From the NCBI GenBank assembly GCA_040437565.1, contig JBDOQK010000017.1, positions 62,001-126,000 of the forward strand: a stretch of 64,000 nucleotides of DNA, given 5' to 3'. Numbering within the stretch: position 1 is the stretch's first letter; every line of letters starts with the position of its first letter. Shown here piece after piece: positions 38,301 through 48,000 of the stretch. A model generated the notes under the pieces. That model worked only from the letters and a program-made list of their open reading frames with translations. It was not told where the DNA came from and made no database searches. The position numbers were made by a program, and so were the translations under genes. Source of the DNA: Albugo candida. Taxonomy: Eukaryota > Oomycota > Peronosporomycetes > Albuginales.

Positions 38301-40047
38301 CACCTTGACTTCTTTGAAGCCAGCACGTGCGATTTTTCATGCCGTTACTAAGACTATCACGGTGGACTAATCGCCGGCATCCAGTGATGTTGTACACGCT
38401 GCCGTACCTGCCAAGACACAAGTGTTTCAGGATGAATTCGCGTATCTACCAGATCCGAGGAATTATAGTGAGGCTGTGAGAAGTCCCAATAAAGAACAAT
38501 GGCTTCGGGCCCATCGTGAGGAGCTAGCGCGATTTCATACGAATCACACGTGAAGGGTGGTCAAAGCAGCACCAAATGTGCCCAGTTGCAAACTAAATGG
38601 GTGTATAAAAAGAAACGGACCAGTGACGGAGGCGTTCAACGATAAAGATCAAGACTGGTAGCCTGTGGAAATGAACAGATGCTCAATGTGAACTTCCTGT
38701 TAACCTTCGGTGCGGTGCTGGATATGACGAGCGCAAAAGCCATTTTTGTTATCGCATGGATTTGGCGTGTTCCAGCCAGGCATTTTGGTGTGCCAAGTGC
38801 GTACGTACGAGCAACTAATGAATATGGCGTAGACATACATCTCTTTATTCTGGACGGTATGCATTTCACCCATGAGGAGATGCTGAGTACGGTGTGCGCA
38901 CGTCCCACAATCTGTCACTGTGTTTCGAATGAAGCTTGGATGGACTTCGACAGGAAGGTCGACTATGGAATTAGCTCCTCCCTGCGACCTTAACAAACAT
39001 TGGTTATGATCAATGCATCACCGATACATGTCTGTATTACACGTCTTACGCTGACGAAACGACGGTGGTCCAAACTTATGTTGATGATCTTTTGGTGACT
39101 AGTACGAGCAACCAACCACCGTTTCGATGCCTTCTTCTTGCAAATGGAATGTCTAAGCTTAAAGAATCTTGTGCTTGCCTAGAACGAGTTTGATCAATAA
39201 GCAACCATTCGCGGGTTATAACACAAGTATGGTCTCGATAAAGCTAATTCTGCGCGAAGCCCAATGAGAGGAGAGAATCTGGGTAAAGATTAATCTGGAG
39301 GAGGCATGTTATTGCCAGCAAATGGGTCTGATACATCTGAATACCCAACCATTCAGACATTCCAGTCGCTACTCGGAAGTTTACTTTAGATTGCTCGCTG
39401 TACGCGGCCTGACATCTTTATTTGCTGTACACCGCGCATCCCGACGTGCCCACGCTTCCACGATATGCGATTTCAAATTAGTAAAACGTATCGCTAGGTA
39501 CTTGGCTGGCAGTGCTGGCCTGAAATTGGCGATGAAGTGCGATGGCAAACCCGGTCTTCCGCTCAGAATAGAGTGCTTTACCGATGCCAATTTTGCTGGA
39601 TACAAACAATATAGAAAGTCTCAGCGGTGGCATTATTCGTATCAACGGAATGGCCGTGGGCTGGCACTGCAAGAAGAAAACGGCAGTGGCTTTATCAACT
39701 GCTAAGGCGGAATATGTTGCTGCGTCTGTTGGCGGCAAAGGGATTCTTGGACTAAAGGATTGACTGGTGAGCTCGGACTTCCGGTTACACTTCCGATGCG
39801 CAAGAATATGAACAGCCAGGCTGCTATCAAACAAGTGGAAAACGAAGCCAGCTCAAGGTAGGCTAAGCATGTGGATGTGCGCCCGAAGTTTATTGGCGAT
39901 TAGTACCATAAAAGGTGCTACTTAACCGACCTTCGTGACCACGCACAATATGCTAGATTACATCCTGATTAAGGCTATTCCAGCGCCTCGTATTCAAGCT
40001 TTGCGTGCTGCTGTTAGTCTCGAGTAGGAGTAAGACATGGGGAGGAG

Positions 40048-40255
40048 TGTTGGAAGATGGTGCCTGATCGAGTGAGATCTTGCCAGGTCTTCGCCGTCTT
40101 GGAGACACTCTCAATCAGCATCTGCTGTCTTGAGTACAGCAGGCGACAGGCAAGAGTGATTAGGTTTTGAAAAGACGTAGGTATTGCTAAAAGCTGGTAA
40201 ATAAAGCATTCTGCTAAGAAATTAGTTCTTTGGACTAGGCGGTCTCGATTCAATA
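40048..40255 (+). repeat. Copia-B 3' LTR
   Basis: 208 bp, from TGTTGG to ATTCAATA, followed at once by the target duplication GTTTC. Confidence 0.85.
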
Positions 40256-40260
40256 GTTTC

Positions 40261-40657
40261 TACATCCCACGCAAGAAGCGAGACGGTAGTTTGATAACAA
40301 AAAGCCTCTTTATAAAACCCGGCCTCATAAGCAAATGCACTTTCTTACTTATCAAGTTCTTTTCTTCGTCGCGTTGTATGAGCTTTATATTCAACTCGTT
40401 GTCCCAAGTGACCTTCAAAAGCAGCAACGTGTCCTTGAAACAATTGAAAGATAGATGCGTTGGAACGGGTGGGAGAAGGCATACGATTGCAATGCAGAAA
40501 TCATCTAATATTCTGCAGTAACAACTGCAGGACAAACAATCGGTAAAAAAGGGTTGAAAGTACAAGATGTTAACATCAATGTATGCATGTCCAAAAGCGA
40601 TGCTGAAAAAGAAATTCACCTTATTAGAAGCTGAAATGCAGGCGGTTATTCAAATCC
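40261..40657. other. No supported feature
   Basis: Sequence between Copia-B and the next relic. A minus-strand frame at 40260-40619 exists but matches nothing I know. It could be a 3' extension of the neighbouring relic. Confidence 0.4.
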
Positions 40658-42276
40658 TTATTCCAATTTGTGAAAGAGTGACCCCGTAGTTCTCGCATAG
40701 CAAATAACCGCTTGTTCGGTTCGGAAAAGAAATTCGACATCCAAGGTGGTCCATGGACGCATACCCTTACGTATGTCTAGCTGATTCCCTTCCTTGGAAA
40801 AAAATAATCTTATGCAACTTTCTTCTGATATGCACATTCCAAGTATTCGAGGGTCAGTTTGTGTCATCCATAAACAACTAAAGCGGGAATTTGTAGGAGC
40901 GTTAATAAAAACACCTCTTGCTGATTTGCAATACAGCGTAGACAACGTTCCTAAGTGGCAGCTTCAAATGCGACCATAAAAACTCCCGATCATCAAAGTT
41001 TTCACGCACATTTAAAGCGATTCGGGCTAGAGGCCATAGCCCAACAGTCAAGCGGTCGAAGAGTATCATATCCTTTTCGTTTATTCGAACGCCTTCTGTC
41101 ATCATTTTTCTCGAGTATTGCTCGTGTTCTGAGCATATCATTTCGGGAAGCAGCATCATACTTTTACAGGGTCCCGTGCGCACACAACTCTTCAGGAAAT
41201 GATCCATAGCACTCCAAGTCTTTTTCTTGTTAATAATTCTCCATAAATAAAAACGCCTTTCATGAATTAACACCATTCTATCGCTAAATCGATGAAACAA
41301 GTAATCCAAACATCCTTGGCAGTCTTTCCGGTTTTTCCCCTGTCTAGAATTGGAGACAAACAAACAGGTTTTACTTTCTGGAAGCATATTTCTGAACAGC
41401 GATAATTCTGGATACACATTCGGATTGTTTTTTCGCTGACTACAGTAATTGTCGCATTGTCAACGGTTCATCAATGTAATCTTGCCTAATGGCCTGGCGA
41501 ATGGAATGCCTTGGTCTGCTTGGCAACTCATCAAATGAGTGTCCGGAAAAACGGCTAAATTGTACAGAATTATTGTCTTCGTTAGTGAAACACTACTGAA
41601 GAGTAGGATGCCCTTGTTTCCAGCCAAGATTTCGATAATACACTTCAAAATACGAAGTTGTAGATTCTGCCGACTTGATAAGAAAATGCACAGGTTGATT
41701 GTAGGAATTGTTCCAAAATCGCAGCCTCGTGAAGTTGAAATTTTAATGTATCTTCTCCGCTGAAATCTTGCTTAGATACATATTCAGCATCAAGCTGTGA
41801 CATCATGAACCCAAATTCAATATCTTGCTGTGAGGAGATAATGTAGCAAGAATTCCCATGAGCTGGATTGGTGCAGTCTGCTGCAGAATAGCTTTTTTGA
41901 TACAATTGCAATGCTGCAGTACCAACATCATTCAATATTTTCTTGTCTTTTGTAAATATGTGATTCAGCTTCTTACACGCAGCTGTAGATAGCCATTGCA
42001 TACCTGAACAATATCTTCCGGAACAATTCTCACGTATAAGATCTTGGCTGTGTGCTGTTGAGAGTGCAAACAAAGTTTTCAAACCTTCCCTGAATCTTTA
42101 TTAGTGTGTATGCGAAGTCCAAAGGATGTGGTATGAATTGAGATACATTTTTCGCACTGAAAAGAAGCTTTTACCGAAGAGAAACAGCGACCAACGATTA
42201 TTCGAGACGGATGCGCGTTTTGATGTGCTCCAGTCCCTGTGGTAGATATTCTGATTGGGAGCAATGTCTCGAATAT

Positions 42277-42524
42277 GAATTTCGAATACGTGATTGGACC
42301 GACTTCTAACGGTTGGAAAGGAGGATGGCTTTCTGTGTCGTATTCTTCTAGATGAGACATCGCTATGATTTCCTTGCGAAAAAAAAATCATATCTAAATC
42401 TTTCATGTAATTGTACGGCAGGTAAATTCTTTCGATTGATTGTCGTATGCGATGACTTGTAGACAGCACTATCTATCTGCATAGCAAATCGATTTATTCC
42501 GTATTCGAAAATCGCCAACTTTGG
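42277..42524. repeat. 248-bp block repeated exactly at 42625-42872
   Basis: Identical sequence on both sides of the 100-N gap, at an offset of 348 bases. This is best explained as one stretch of the relic gene present on two unmerged contig ends. Confidence 0.9.
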
Positions 42525-42624
42525 NNNNNNNNNNNNNNNNNNNNNNNNNNNNNNNNNNNNNNNNNNNNNNNNNNNNNNNNNNNNNNNNNNNNNNNNNNNN
42601 NNNNNNNNNNNNNNNNNNNNNNNN
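42525..42624. other. Assembly gap, 100 N
   Basis: Placeholder flanked by identical 248-bp copies, so the true gap length is probably negative (an overlap). Confidence 0.99.
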
Positions 42625-42872
42625 GAATTTCGAATACGTGATTGGACCGACTTCTAACGGTTGGAAAGGAGGATGGCTTTCTGTGTCGTATTCTTCTAGA
42701 TGAGACATCGCTATGATTTCCTTGCGAAAAAAAAATCATATCTAAATCTTTCATGTAATTGTACGGCAGGTAAATTCTTTCGATTGATTGTCGTATGCGA
42801 TGACTTGTAGACAGCACTATCTATCTGCATAGCAAATCGATTTATTCCGTATTCGAAAATCGCCAACTTTGG
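42625..42872. repeat. 248-bp block, second copy
   Basis: Identical to 42277-42524. Confidence 0.9.
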
Positions 42873-43177
42873 TGAAGATGTACGCCAAAGTTTGATGCAG
42901 GAATTCATATTTTTGATTACCTTAGAAAACTTTCAAGCATTGTGATGCGATCTTTAATCAGATAATGAAACGCATTATTATCATTTTTGATAAGCGCAAT
43001 TCGGTCAACACCAACTGTCTGTATCAGACACACACGGCAGCAATTGAAGTTTGCTCCTTGTACTACAAGAATTCCAGTAGAAGATGAAATTGATTCCCAA
43101 CTTTCCAGATTGCTCTGCTTTGTTCCTACGACTAGGATTACGATAAACAAAAGAGAAAAGAATGCCCGGGAAACCAT

Positions 43178-43930
43178 GCTATTGTGATTATATTTATTCT
43201 TGATGCTGGCACTGCAGCATTGTCCAACCAGACATACACAATCAAATACTTGGCGCCATATAAATTATTTGAGCTACCTCCGCTGTGGTTCCAGTTCCAT
43301 AATGATCGAGTGCCACTGATGTTAGTTATCTTGAAGAAATTCTTGTAAGTACGATGAAGTTTAAATAAGTGTAATTTGACCCACAAATTGGTCACACATT
43401 CTAGCCAGCTTTCTTTAACATTTGTACTTGTTGGTTTATAAAGGGCTCCTATATGAATGACACGATGAAAATGACCCAGTCTTGATGAAAGCTAAAGCTT
43501 CATGAAATATGGAATACTGTGTAGTTATTGCTGGGTATTTGCGATCCATAATAATAAGGGCTGGTACAATGTGATAAAAGGTCCGTTTGCAGAATGGCAT
43601 CAACAACTAGCAACAGGCAATTCTCCTATTTTGCTGGTCTGTTCCGAACATGTTGGGATGGTCTCAGCGATTCAAGCATTCAAACGAAAAGAAGGCTGTT
43701 TCTTACGCGCAATTTCAGATCTCATCTAACCAATTTGTCTCTCTTTCAGGAAGGAACAAGCCCGCAAAATCCGCACCCTTCAAGTAGTACCAGTTTCTAT
43801 AAACTCACCTAAATATTTACTTGAATGCCGCCAAAAAAATTTCAGTACACTTCACATATTTTTGATGAGTATTGCATCATTGCTGCATCAGCACGCGCAA
43901 GCAAAAAATAATAAAATTGTATTACCTATG
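43178..43930. other. Intergenic stretch with weak small frames
   Basis: A plus-strand frame with a true ATG at 43502 runs 75 codons to 43729, and another with ATG at 43594 runs 72 codons in a different register. They overlap, so at most one is real, and neither has a recognised family. A minus-strand frame at 43138-43395 lies directly upstream of the relic's signal peptide and may be promoter-side sequence only. Confidence 0.35.
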
Positions 43931-43994
43931 CTCAGTTGAAGGTGTCTATATTACTAGAATTAGACTAACTGACTTCTCTAGTTGCCTAGGCTAT
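43931..43994 (+). repeat. R1 start, duplicated across a gap
   Basis: 64 bases identical to 44095-44158, including TCTATATTACTAGAATTAGA and CTCTAGTTGCCTAGGCTAT. Confidence 0.9.
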
Positions 43995-44094
43995 NNNNNN
44001 NNNNNNNNNNNNNNNNNNNNNNNNNNNNNNNNNNNNNNNNNNNNNNNNNNNNNNNNNNNNNNNNNNNNNNNNNNNNNNNNNNNNNNNNNNNNNN
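43995..44094. other. Assembly gap, 100 N
   Basis: Placeholder flanked by identical 64-bp copies. Confidence 0.99.
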
Positions 44095-44300
44095 CTCAGT
44101 TGAAGGTGTCTATATTACTAGAATTAGACTAACTGACTTCTCTAGTTGCCTAGGCTATCTTAAATAACATAAATACATATAAAAAGACGTTTTCGTGAAA
44201 TACCTGTGAGAGATGATAATATGTCTTCTCGTTGATAATCCCGTATCGCAGTAGCCTCAGCACCCTTAATACGAGACTGTGTCCAGCTTGTAAATGCTGT
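44095..44300 (+). repeat. Dispersed repeat R1, copy near 44.2 kb
   Basis: Matches 6145-6330 over about 190 bases, through TTCTCGTTGATAATCC and GCAGTAGCCTCAGC. The first 64 bases repeat those left of the gap. Confidence 0.65.
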
Positions 44301-44811
44301 AAGTATTGCCTGTGCTCATTCATATTGGTAGGAGCTCAGATAACGGGAAACGCTCTTATCACGGTAAAACAATGAAAGAATATATGCCTCTAGATATTTA
44401 TTGTTTCATGGGAATAAGGAATACGCGATGCTAAATGCATTCCAATCCCATTTGTCGGAAAGCATGTCGACTGGATTCGGGTTTATGTTCTCAGTGTTAA
44501 AAAGAAGTGACAAGCGATTTGCACATCAATAATAAAAAAAAATACAGGAGATCAACTTTGCTGTCTTAATTCAGAGAAGATGATCAGGCTTTTCGACAGC
44601 CTGATCATCCATTTTTCACTTGCGATCTTGATTTTTTTTAGAGAGAAGATAAAATGCACGGCAGCTGTCGTGTAAGTCGATGTGTAAGTTTGCTCTATAA
44701 TTATCGCTACGAGAGTTCGATTTAGTCTTCTCAAATGGTTGAATAAATATCAAGCTTCATCTGGAGCCAAGAGGGAAAACTCAAGTTGTGGGTAGCAGCA
44801 AATTCATCAAG
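44301..44811. other. No supported feature apart from a short palindrome
   Basis: Around 44575-44612 the sequence GATGATCAGGCT is followed within a few bases by AGCCTGATCATC, a near-perfect 12-base inverted repeat that could form a hairpin. No gene is attached to it clearly. Confidence 0.4.
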
Positions 44812-45181
44812 ATGGTAAGATGCCTAGGAGTTGAGCACATGAATATGAATGAGAAATCAGAGCTTATCAAACATGTGGTCTACTATATACATAGCGTAAT
44901 CTCTGCCTTTGTGGCTCTACAACAAGACAATAAGGTGAGCTTCCATATTACCAACATTCTTTTCGTGCACTATAGCTTTGATGGATCTTGTATTTCAGTA
45001 CGTACGAGCACTCATACATATGCTTTACAAAATCATTTATCTTGGCCTCTTCGATGAAGCTTCAAATTCATACAAATGCGGATGCATCACTGCATTCGAT
45101 CCAACATGTCACTCGATTGAGTCGGAATTTTGTGTGCAAGCTGTGGGTATGAAGAGAGTGTATGTGCAACCAGCATTATAG
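44812..45181 (+). CDS. Small two-exon gene, about 101 residues, unknown function
   Basis: Exon 1 runs from ATG at 44812 to 44934 (41 codons, ending QQDNK). A 64-base intron with canonical ends (AAG/GTGAGC at 44935, TTTCAG/T at 44998) follows. Exon 2 (44999-45181) continues in phase for 60 codons to TAG. An in-frame stop at 44740-44742 lies upstream. The predicted product is alpha-helical in its first half (YIHSVISAFVAL, ALIHMLYKIIYLGLFDEA) and holds four Cys in its second half (KCGCITAFDPTCHSIESEFC). The short intron size fits oomycetes. I cannot name a family. A downstream frame at 45306-45536 could be a further exon. The clean phase and splice sites are the main support. Confidence 0.45.
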
Positions 45182-45817
45182 AAATCGAGGGAAAGTGTGC
45201 TTCAGCTCGTGAACAAAAATTGTGTGTTATAATTCTGATTTTTGTACACTGTAAAAGAGCGTAATAATTCACATCGCACAACGCGTTACGAAACAATCAT
45301 TCCGAGTGGAATCTATCGCTATGGTATTGTGGGCACTTGGTGGAAAATGCAGAGACAATCTTTATACATTCAGAATCATATCATCAAATAAACGTATTTT
45401 TACTACCATCTGTATGGCTGTATCTGCATCCAATGTTCATTCATACATCCTCTATCACGTTCACATCCTAAAGCCGAATGATGGTCTTATTCTTTATCCT
45501 CCATCGCCATTTTCGAAAGGTTTGTGCATCAGCTGACTCACGTTTCAATAACTGAGCTCCTTGCGGTGTATTTGAGTATTTTATGATCCGAGGTGATGTG
45601 GGTGATGAGGTATTCGAATCAATGCGAGTCGGTGAACTGATACCGAAACAGCTCTCTTCTTTGCTCGGTGTTCGATATTGTGTGCAATTAGGTCAGGATT
45701 ATGTAAGTGGGTTGACCACACTATATCAGTGTTGATTGGATCGCGGCCCCTGTTTGTGGCGGTTGTGGTTTGAACGTAATGATGATACGTATTCTTGAAC
45801 ATTGACGGTGAATGAGG
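45182..45817. other. Intergenic stretch between converging genes
   Basis: Lies between the small two-exon gene (+) and the 3' end of the IQ gene (-). A plus-strand frame at 45306-45536 starts with GTG (first ATG at 45321) and is not recognised. Nothing else supported. Confidence 0.4.
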
Positions 45818-47830
45818 CTACTTGTGGCGAGCTCCTGCTGTCATATTGCGCAATCGCTCGACAAGAGACACAACTTTGCTTTTGGGTTTAGCTATCTTCT
45901 GTGTCGTGGACCACTTTATCACAGGATTTAGACTGGCAACTTGACTTTTGTGGTTCACATTATCTGACGTTTTTTTCTGTGTGCGATGTTTTCTTCTCCC
46001 ATGACGACTTTTCCATTGATTCCACAATGATAATGAGCCATTTTCCTCGTTTACAGAATCCTGGCTATTTCCTTCCAGCGCCATATCTTTAAAGCTCATA
46101 TTACCTTCACCGTTAACAATCTCTTGCGGAATAGCATATGTGTTAATTTCATCCACTTCCAAATCTTTCTTTTGTGTAACAAACACCATTTTCGGCACAA
46201 CCCGTTCTTCCTCCTTGTGTGTTGAAATACTTTCCATCCAAGTATCAAAATCGATGGCGGTATACACGTCACCATCATTCTCCAATGTCGTCACGAATAA
46301 AGCCGTTCGCAACGCATTTTGATATTTACGTCGCACGTTATATCCTCGAAAGGCTGTTTGCATGCGATTTGCAGCCACAAAAGCTTTTCGACTTTGCCGC
46401 ATCTCAGTGACCCAAAACTTCCATGTAGATCGGAAAAGCCTTTTCGATGAAAGGACTACGTAAAGGGTGTATACTCTTCTTCCTCGAGCACGCAAAACGT
46501 CCGAAATGAACTGTTTTTGAAGTAAGGAAATTTGGTCTTGATGCCTCATATTATGTATCTCACTCCGGATTCGCAAACACTCTTTGAGCTGACTCAACAA
46601 ATTGCATCGCAATTGATTTTGTTGTAACTGATATAGTGTGCAACGTTTTCTCATCAAAACACGTTCTTTGAACGAAGCGATATCTTCCCACGACATACAT
46701 TCTCTCTCCGCTCGGAGAAAACGTTCGGATTGGATATTAAACAGCTCTTCTCGTTCCATTGCAATATTTTCTCGAAGTGAACGATCCATTTCGAGTTGAC
46801 AGACTGTTTGTCGGTGAACTTGATGACGATGACGTTCTTCGAGCTCTGTGAGTACCACCTTCCATTGGATTTTTTGACGAGCAATAAAGTCACGCATCTC
46901 CTGTATTCGACGTCGTTCAAATGCCTCCGCCCGCAATTGGTCCGCTAGCCGTTGTCGTTCATACTTTTCCTCTGAAGCCATCAAGTTCGATTCGCGGGTA
47001 CTGTTCGCCTTGTCTCGCCTTTTACTTTCTCGTATTTTGCTTTCTACATCCTCATCGGTCATTGCAATGCCTTCCATACATTCACGCTCCGAATTTCGGC
47101 AAAGGTGACCAAAGCAATCTTCTATAATCATAGTGGAATTTTCGTCTTCCTGCTTCTGTAATGCGTACATACATTCCCTTTCGACCAATTCATCGACAAT
47201 GATGTCTTCCAGGATATCATACTTGAGCTTAAAAACCTCCTCAAATGCATCTGTGATCGAAAATGGATTTTGAAGAATTGAACAACATGATGCTGCTTGC
47301 TCACTCGAAATCGCAGATGGGCACTCTTCCAATCTTTCTTCTTCTATATACTCGTCTATTGCACTTCCATACAATTGAGCTGCTGCATCGTATAGATCGA
47401 AGCTACTCGTTTTAGTGGGTGTACTGAGCACAATGAGTGGTTCCAAACATAAATGCGGAAAATCGGTTAATGCTGATGATTGTAGCTGACAATCCTTTCG
47501 ATCGCTCTCCTCCGCGAACACGTCAGATACATCTTTGGTATGATCCTCGCAATCGTTGAGTGAAGCGAGCTCCTGACAAACTTTATCGCAATAGTCGTCT
47601 CCATAGTTCTTTGCATAGATTATGAAATTAATCAGTTCGATGGAATCAGATTTGAGAGTATCTGACTCTGATTCCCTGTTTTGTATCACGAGATCCACAT
47701 CCATTGAATTTAATCCCACACGCTCCTCTATCTCAGTGCTGTCGAAGTCATCATCATCCTCATTGATGATAAGCTGCTTGATTTGTAAGGCAAGCTCCTT
47801 TTCCAATGCTGCTCTCTCCTCGACGTCCAT
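45818..47830 (-). CDS. IQ-motif coiled-coil protein, 670 residues
   Basis: One intact frame from ATG at 47830 to TAG at 45818. The first 280 or so residues are acidic and low in structure. Residues about 285-475 are highly charged and helical (for example RLADQLRAEAFERRRIQEMR and MEREELFNIQSERFLRAERE), typical of a long coiled coil. Residues about 488-503 read ANRMQTAFRGYNVRRKY, a good IQ motif (IQxxxRGxxxR with Met for Ile), the usual calmodulin-binding site. The C-terminus is basic (KSRHGRRKHRTQKK, then KPKSKVVSLVERLRNM). Proteins of this build in protists are often cytoskeletal, centrosomal or flagellar, but that is inference. It lies 170 bases downstream of the F-box/LRR gene on the same strand. 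The intact frame suggests selection. Confidence 0.85.
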   Translation of the reverse strand: MDVEERAALEKELALQIKQLIINEDDDDFDSTEIEERVGLNSMDVDLVIQNRESESDTLKSDSIELINFIIYAKNYGDDYCDKVCQELASLNDCEDHTKDVSDVFAEESDRKDCQLQSSALTDFPHLCLEPLIVLSTPTKTSSFDLYDAAAQLYGSAIDEYIEEERLEECPSAISSEQAASCCSILQNPFSITDAFEEVFKLKYDILEDIIVDELVERECMYALQKQEDENSTMIIEDCFGHLCRNSERECMEGIAMTDEDVESKIRESKRRDKANSTRESNLMASEEKYERQRLADQLRAEAFERRRIQEMRDFIARQKIQWKVVLTELEERHRHQVHRQTVCQLEMDRSLRENIAMEREELFNIQSERFLRAERECMSWEDIASFKERVLMRKRCTLYQLQQNQLRCNLLSQLKECLRIRSEIHNMRHQDQISLLQKQFISDVLRARGRRVYTLYVVLSSKRLFRSTWKFWVTEMRQSRKAFVAANRMQTAFRGYNVRRKYQNALRTALFVTTLENDGDVYTAIDFDTWMESISTHKEEERVVPKMVFVTQKKDLEVDEINTYAIPQEIVNGEGNMSFKDMALEGNSQDSVNEENGSLSLWNQWKSRHGRRKHRTQKKTSDNVNHKSQVASLNPVIKWSTTQKIAKPKSKVVSLVERLRNMTAGARHK

Positions 47831-48000
47831 CTAATTGAACCGATCGCGCGATTCAGACGGCATTTTTTTCAACACTATGTAGGAATCTAATTATACACAA
47901 CTCTAGCGCGTCACTCTGTTGTTTCATTTGTTTTGCAGTTATCATCTTTCACAGTACATTATACATCCACTACACATCAAACTATACACTACAATCACGA
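47831..48000. promoter_or_regulatory. Short intergenic spacer, presumed promoter of the IQ gene
   Basis: 170 bases separate the stop of the upstream F-box/LRR gene from the ATG of the IQ gene. It must hold both the 3' end of one transcript and the promoter of the next. I see no TATA box I would trust. Confidence 0.4.

Larger units (their letters stand above)
35167..40255 (+). mobile_element. Copia-B: full-length but broken Copia element with both LTRs
   Basis: Both LTRs are present, and a perfect 5-bp duplication GTTTC flanks the element (35162-35166 and 40256-40260). Inside are gag (from 35376), a zinc knuckle CHKCGQVSHTARYC (36648-36689), an aspartic protease word WILDTGASCHLV near 36800-36835, integrase (about 37190-37800), reverse transcriptase (about 38480-39110, with TYVDDLLVT near 39074) and RNase H (about 39530-39740). 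The order fixes it as Copia/Pseudoviridae. It differs from Copia-A in both LTR and gag. It is broken, with many breaks. The LTRs are only about 85% identical by eye, so the insertion is old. Confidence 0.9.
40658..43177 (-). pseudogene. CHXC/CCG-like secreted-protein relic, copy 2 (best preserved)
   Basis: ATG at 43177 begins a clear signal peptide (VSRAFFSLLFIVILVVGTK). Residues 41-44 or so are Cys-Arg-Val-Cys in NFNCCRVCLIQTVGVDRIAL, with Gly six residues after the last Cys. That layout is what I recall for the Albugo CHXC/CCG effector class. Ordered words downstream are RKNLP (about 42790), CEKCISIHTTSFG (about 42130), CYIISSQQDIEFG, VYPELSLFRNMLPE (about 41410), CKSMMLLPEMICSEHEQY (about 41150), ENFDDREFLWSHL, CLWMTQ (about 40870) and GMRPWT (about 40760). 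The same words recur in the other relics. Part of it is written twice around a placeholder gap, so the true length is about 350 bases less. It reads as broken in several places. Role inferred from family only: protein secreted into the host plant. Confidence 0.55.
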
